Shown piece after piece: positions 61,255-64,000 of a stretch of DNA of 64,000 bases (position 1 is its first letter; each line of letters starts with the position of its first letter). Origin of the DNA: Planotetraspora phitsanulokensis (GTDB lineage: Bacteria; Actinomycetota; Actinomycetes; Streptosporangiales; Streptosporangiaceae); the NCBI RefSeq assembly GCF_016863295.1, contig NZ_BOOP01000006.1, positions 62,001 through 126,000 of the forward strand, given 5' to 3'. The notes under the pieces were generated by a model. The model was not told where the DNA came from and did not search any database. It saw only the letters and a program-made list of their open reading frames with translations. The translations under genes and the position numbers were made by a program.

Positions 61255-62079
61255 CTATGCCGCCACGGGGACGAGCCCGGCGTTGTAGGTGATCTCGGCG
61301 ACGGCCCGCTGCCCGTCGGCGTTCGGGTGGAAGTAGTCCCAGGCGCTCAGGTGGTTCAGCGTGAAGGGGAAGGAGAAGACCGCGCCGCCGTCGTACCGGC
61401 AGGCTGTCCCGTAAAGCACGCACGCCTGGCGGAGCTGCTCGTTGTAGGCCATCACCCGCGCACGCACCCGGTCGCGCCGCGCCGCGTCGGCCTTGGCGAA
61501 GGATCCCGCGTTCGCCAGCATCGACGGGCAGATCCTGCCGATCGCCCAGAACGCGCGGGCCCACTTGCTGGTCCTGCCCACCGACCACAGCCGCTTCAGG
61601 TCGGGGACGCTGGCCATGAAGACCTGCGCTCCCGTCGGCCGCAGCACCGCGAGCGCCGCGTCGATCCGCTGCCGATAGGTGGCGACCGGCGTCATGGCCG
61701 CCTCCGAGTCCTGGCAGGCGTCCTGCGCGCCGATCAGGATCGTGACGTACCCGGCGCCGCTCGCGACCGCCTGACGGGCCTGCGCCAGCAGGTCCGCGCT
61801 GGTCGCGCCGGGAACGGCGAAGTTCAGGTTGTGCCCCCTGAGCGCCGGGCTCACCGCCAGCAACCGCAGATAGTGGCTGTTCACTCCCGAATAGTCACCC
61901 GCGGCCCATGAGCGTGACGTACACGACACATACCAGCCACAAGCATTGAATCCAGAACTAATAGAGTCCCCCAGCGCGGCCATTACCCTGGGCAGCACCT
62001 GCCGCGAGGTCCGCGCGTGGGCGGTGCCGGTCCCCACGAGGACCGACGCGACGACGACCGCTGCGAGCTTCTTGATCAT
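61255..62079 (-). CDS. secreted SGNH/GDSL-type esterase
   Basis: 274 residues. A short signal peptide (MIKKLAAVVVASVLVGTGTA, cleavage near AHA-R at 23) precedes the SGNH fold: block I MAALGDSISSG (Ser39), block II NFAVPGATSADLL, block III ILIGAQDAC where Asn is replaced by Gln-Asp, and block V DYFHPN (Asp248, His251). It includes six cysteines suited to disulfides. Extracellular lipase or esterase. GGAGG lies 5 bases before ATG 62079. Confidence 0.9.
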   Translation of the reverse strand: MIKKLAAVVVASVLVGTGTAHARTSRQVLPRVMAALGDSISSGFNACGWYVSCTSRSWAAGDYSGVNSHYLRLLAVSPALRGHNLNFAVPGATSADLLAQARQAVASGAGYVTILIGAQDACQDSEAAMTPVATYRQRIDAALAVLRPTGAQVFMASVPDLKRLWSVGRTSKWARAFWAIGRICPSMLANAGSFAKADAARRDRVRARVMAYNEQLRQACVLYGTACRYDGGAVFSFPFTLNHLSAWDYFHPNADGQRAVAEITYNAGLVPVAA

Positions 62080-62245
62080 GAACACCTCCGGGAGACCAAA
62101 ACTAGAGAGCGCGCGGAGGAGCGGTCTGTGACCACAAGGGGAGCTCAGGCTTCCATGACCAAGTTCCTATCGGTGCTTGACACAGCCGCCCCGGCGTTCG
62201 GGGGTCGGTGTCGAACGTGTTCAGTTCCTGCGTAAAGTGAGGCAA

Positions 62246-63469
62246 ATGAGTGTCGCGCTGATCCGCCCCCTCACGGTTCGCACGGTCGCCGTAAGCGATC
62301 CGGACGATCTGCTCTCGCGCCTTCCCGGCGCGGGGCCGTACGCCTGGGTGAGGCACGGCGAGGGTCTCGTGGGCTGGGGGCAGGCCGCCCGCACCACGGT
62401 CCCGCCGGGCGCCGGCCGCTTCCAGTGGGCGCGTGAGTGGCTGTCGTCGCTCTTCGACGACGCGTGGATCGACGACGAGGTGGGGATGCCGGGATCCGGC
62501 CCCGTGGCGTTCGGATCGTTCACGTTCGACGCCGGCGCCGAGGGGTCGACCCTGGTGGTTCCCCAGGTGATCCTCGCCCGCTCCGGCGGCCGCGCCTGGC
62601 TCACCACGGTCGGCGACCCCGGCGACGACGCCGTCGCGCCCTTAGTCACCCCCCGGGGGATCACGTACGGCGACGGCTCGCTGACCGCCCCCGAGTGGCA
62701 GGAGAGGGTCGCCAGAGCCGTGGGGAAGATCAGGGGCGGCTCGCTGGACAAGGTGGTGCTGGCCCGCGACCTCCTGGCCACGGCCGACCGGGAGATCGAC
62801 ACACGCGTGCTGCTGGCCCGGCTCGCCCGGCGTTATCCGGAGTGCTACACCTTCTCCGTCGACGGGCTCGTCGGCGCCACCCCTGAGCTCCTCGTCCGCC
62901 ACCGGGGACAGTCGATCGAGTCGCTGGTCCTCGCGGGCACCATCGCGCGCGGCTCCTCCCCCGCCGACGACACCGCCCGCGGCGCCGCGCTGCTCGCCTC
63001 GGAGAAGGACCGCTACGAGCACGTCTGCGCCGTCGTGTCCGTCAAGGAGGCGCTGGCCCCTCTCTGCGCCGCCCTCGAGGTGCCGGACGAGCCGGAGCTC
63101 CTTGTTCTCCCCAACGTGCAGCACCTGGCCAGCCGGGTGACCGGCCGCCTGTCCGACGGCGCCTCGGTGCTCGACGTGGTGGCGGCCATGCACCCCACGG
63201 CCGCCGTGGGAGGCACGCCCACCGAGATGGCCCTGAGCGTGATCCGCGAGCTGGAGGGCATGGACCGCGGCCGCTATGCCGGGCCCGTGGGATGGATCGA
63301 CTCACGCGGCGACGGCGAGTGGGGCATCGCCCTCCGCTGCGCCCAGGTCTCCGGCGACCGGGCCCGCCTGTTCGCCGGCTGCGGCATCATGGGCGGGTCC
63401 GACCCCGTCGCCGAGCTCGCCGAGGCGCAGGCGAAGTTCCGCGCCATGCAGTACGCGCTGGAGGGCTGA
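62246..63469 (+). CDS. menF: isochorismate synthase
   Basis: 407 residues of the chorismate-binding family. Active-site motifs: KVVLARDLLATADREID, PECYTFSVDGLVGATPELLVR, LAGTIARGSSPADD, the KDRYEHVCAVVSVKE helix, VQHLASRV, MHPTAAVGGTPTEMAL and GPVGWIDSRGDGEWGIALR. It converts chorismate to isochorismate, most often for menaquinone in actinomycetes. The ATG is at 62246; the longer frame upstream lacks family similarity. A siderophore role (DhbC-like) cannot be excluded but no such genes are adjacent. Confidence 0.9.
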   Translation: MSVALIRPLTVRTVAVSDPDDLLSRLPGAGPYAWVRHGEGLVGWGQAARTTVPPGAGRFQWAREWLSSLFDDAWIDDEVGMPGSGPVAFGSFTFDAGAEGSTLVVPQVILARSGGRAWLTTVGDPGDDAVAPLVTPRGITYGDGSLTAPEWQERVARAVGKIRGGSLDKVVLARDLLATADREIDTRVLLARLARRYPECYTFSVDGLVGATPELLVRHRGQSIESLVLAGTIARGSSPADDTARGAALLASEKDRYEHVCAVVSVKEALAPLCAALEVPDEPELLVLPNVQHLASRVTGRLSDGASVLDVVAAMHPTAAVGGTPTEMALSVIRELEGMDRGRYAGPVGWIDSRGDGEWGIALRCAQVSGDRARLFAGCGIMGGSDPVAELAEAQAKFRAMQYALEG

Positions 63470-63508
63470 GCCCCCGCCGTCGATCCACGAAGGCCGGGCG
63501 TTCCTCCC

Positions 63509-64000
63509 TCAGCGGGCCAGGTAGACGAGGCCGCCGAACTCCACCTCCGCGCGCCCGGCGGTGACGGTCGCCAGCCACTCCTCGAAGGCCGGCAGCCCCT
63601 CCTGCGCGACGGCGACCTCGAAGGTGACCCCCGCCCCGTAGACCACGCCCCGCAACGCGTACGGCGAGGCCCTGAGGTCGTTTTCCAGCCGCCCCGCGTG
63701 GGCGTGGTCGATCGTCACCGTCGCCACGGTCGCCGGGACCATCGCGACACTCTCGGCGCGGTCGAGCGTCTCCCCCACCGCGCCGCCGTACGCCCGGGCG
63801 AGACCGCCCGCGCCCAGCAGCACGCCCCCGAAATGACGGGTGACCACGGCGACGACGTCGGCGAAGCCCCGGCGGGCGAGCATCTCCAGCATGGGCGTGC
63901 CCGCCGTTCCCCCCGGCTCTCCGTCGTCGTCCGCCTTCCGGATCCGGTCGCCGATGACGTACGCCGTGCAGTTGTGCGTGGCGTCGGCGTGCCGGCGGCG
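63509..64000 (-). CDS. YigZ/IMPACT-family protein, C-terminal part
   Basis: The gene is cut by the right window edge; about 163 codons are visible. The pattern DDGEPGGTAGTPMLEMLARRGFADVVAVVTRHFGGVLLGAGGLARAYG is the IMPACT/YigZ N-domain with the ...GGxxLGxGGLxRAY core, followed by the RNase-PH-like C-terminal domain of unknown function. It may act on translation under stress. It is convergent with menF, 39 bp apart. Confidence 0.9.
   Translation of the reverse strand, partial: RRRHADATHNCTAYVIGDRIRKADDDGEPGGTAGTPMLEMLARRGFADVVAVVTRHFGGVLLGAGGLARAYGGAVGETLDRAESVAMVPATVATVTIDHAHAGRLENDLRASPYALRGVVYGAGVTFEVAVAQEGLPAFEEWLATVTAGRAEVEFGGLVYLAR

Noticed and set aside
1-64000. CRISPR arrays, tRNA or rRNA genes
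   Set aside because: No regularly spaced direct repeats of suitable length and no cloverleaf or rRNA segments were noticed on reading; a tRNAscan or Infernal run would be decisive.

Overview
The window is about 70% GC and densely coded. It has many GTG starts, many 1-4 bp gene overlaps and several probably leaderless genes. With MmyB-type HTH, DUF3040, CGNR zinc-finger and DesK/DesR-like proteins, this points to a filamentous actinomycete. Streptosporangiales is a plausible guess, but no 16S or other marker is present to confirm it. I saw no rRNA, tRNA, CRISPR array or prophage.

Region 1 (1-18 kb) is an oxalate-catabolism regulon. An OFA-family antiporter would import oxalate. Formyl-CoA/oxalate CoA-transferase (Frc) and oxalyl-CoA decarboxylase (Oxc) form an operon with an ADP-forming acyl-CoA synthetase, and that operon probably continues into an Nramp-like carrier, a small membrane protein and a TerC protein. 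A divergent operon carries a second set of sucCD genes followed by hydroxypyruvate isomerase and tartronate-semialdehyde reductase, which belong to glyoxylate assimilation. A ketopantoate-reductase-like protein is the best candidate for oxalyl-CoA reductase, joining oxalyl-CoA to glyoxylate. MoeA and FdhD fit maturation of a Mo-formate dehydrogenase for the formate branch. A GntR/FCD regulator lies in the middle. A palindrome built on ATAC-N-GTAT recurs at the sucC/OFA, gntR, oxc and moeA/panE-like promoters, so the whole set looks like one regulon.

Region 2 (18-39 kb) is mixed chromosomal content. It holds an ArsR/SRPBCC pair, a secreted ricin-type lectin whose start codon looks disrupted, an NAD(P)-binding/DUF2867 protein, a DinB protein, a membrane protein with a split alpha/beta-hydrolase, WYL, MarR and TetR regulators each with a clear inverted-repeat operator, an AlkZ-like DNA glycosylase, a two-component system, a DrrAB-like exporter, an ACT-domain protein and a DedA protein.

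Region 3 (39.3-46.3 kb) is a compact operon of the MoxR-vWA-beta-propeller ternary (bpX) class: a MoxR AAA+ ATPase and three partner genes, each overlapping the previous one by 4 bp. A complete tyrosine recombinase follows. The last partner gene has an in-frame TGA at codon 36. This is the most unusual system in the window.

Region 4 (46.4-64 kb) is housekeeping and envelope content. It includes a possible structured RNA with a strong terminator, a PlsC-like acyltransferase, a penicillin-binding protein, an Rv2578c-like radical SAM protein, an ETFB-lysine-methyltransferase-like enzyme, a GT4 glycosyltransferase, a WYL regulator divergent from a hydrolase, an HtrA-like protease, an ABC exporter with a DesK/DesR-like two-component pair, a secreted SGNH esterase, isochorismate synthase and a partial YigZ gene.
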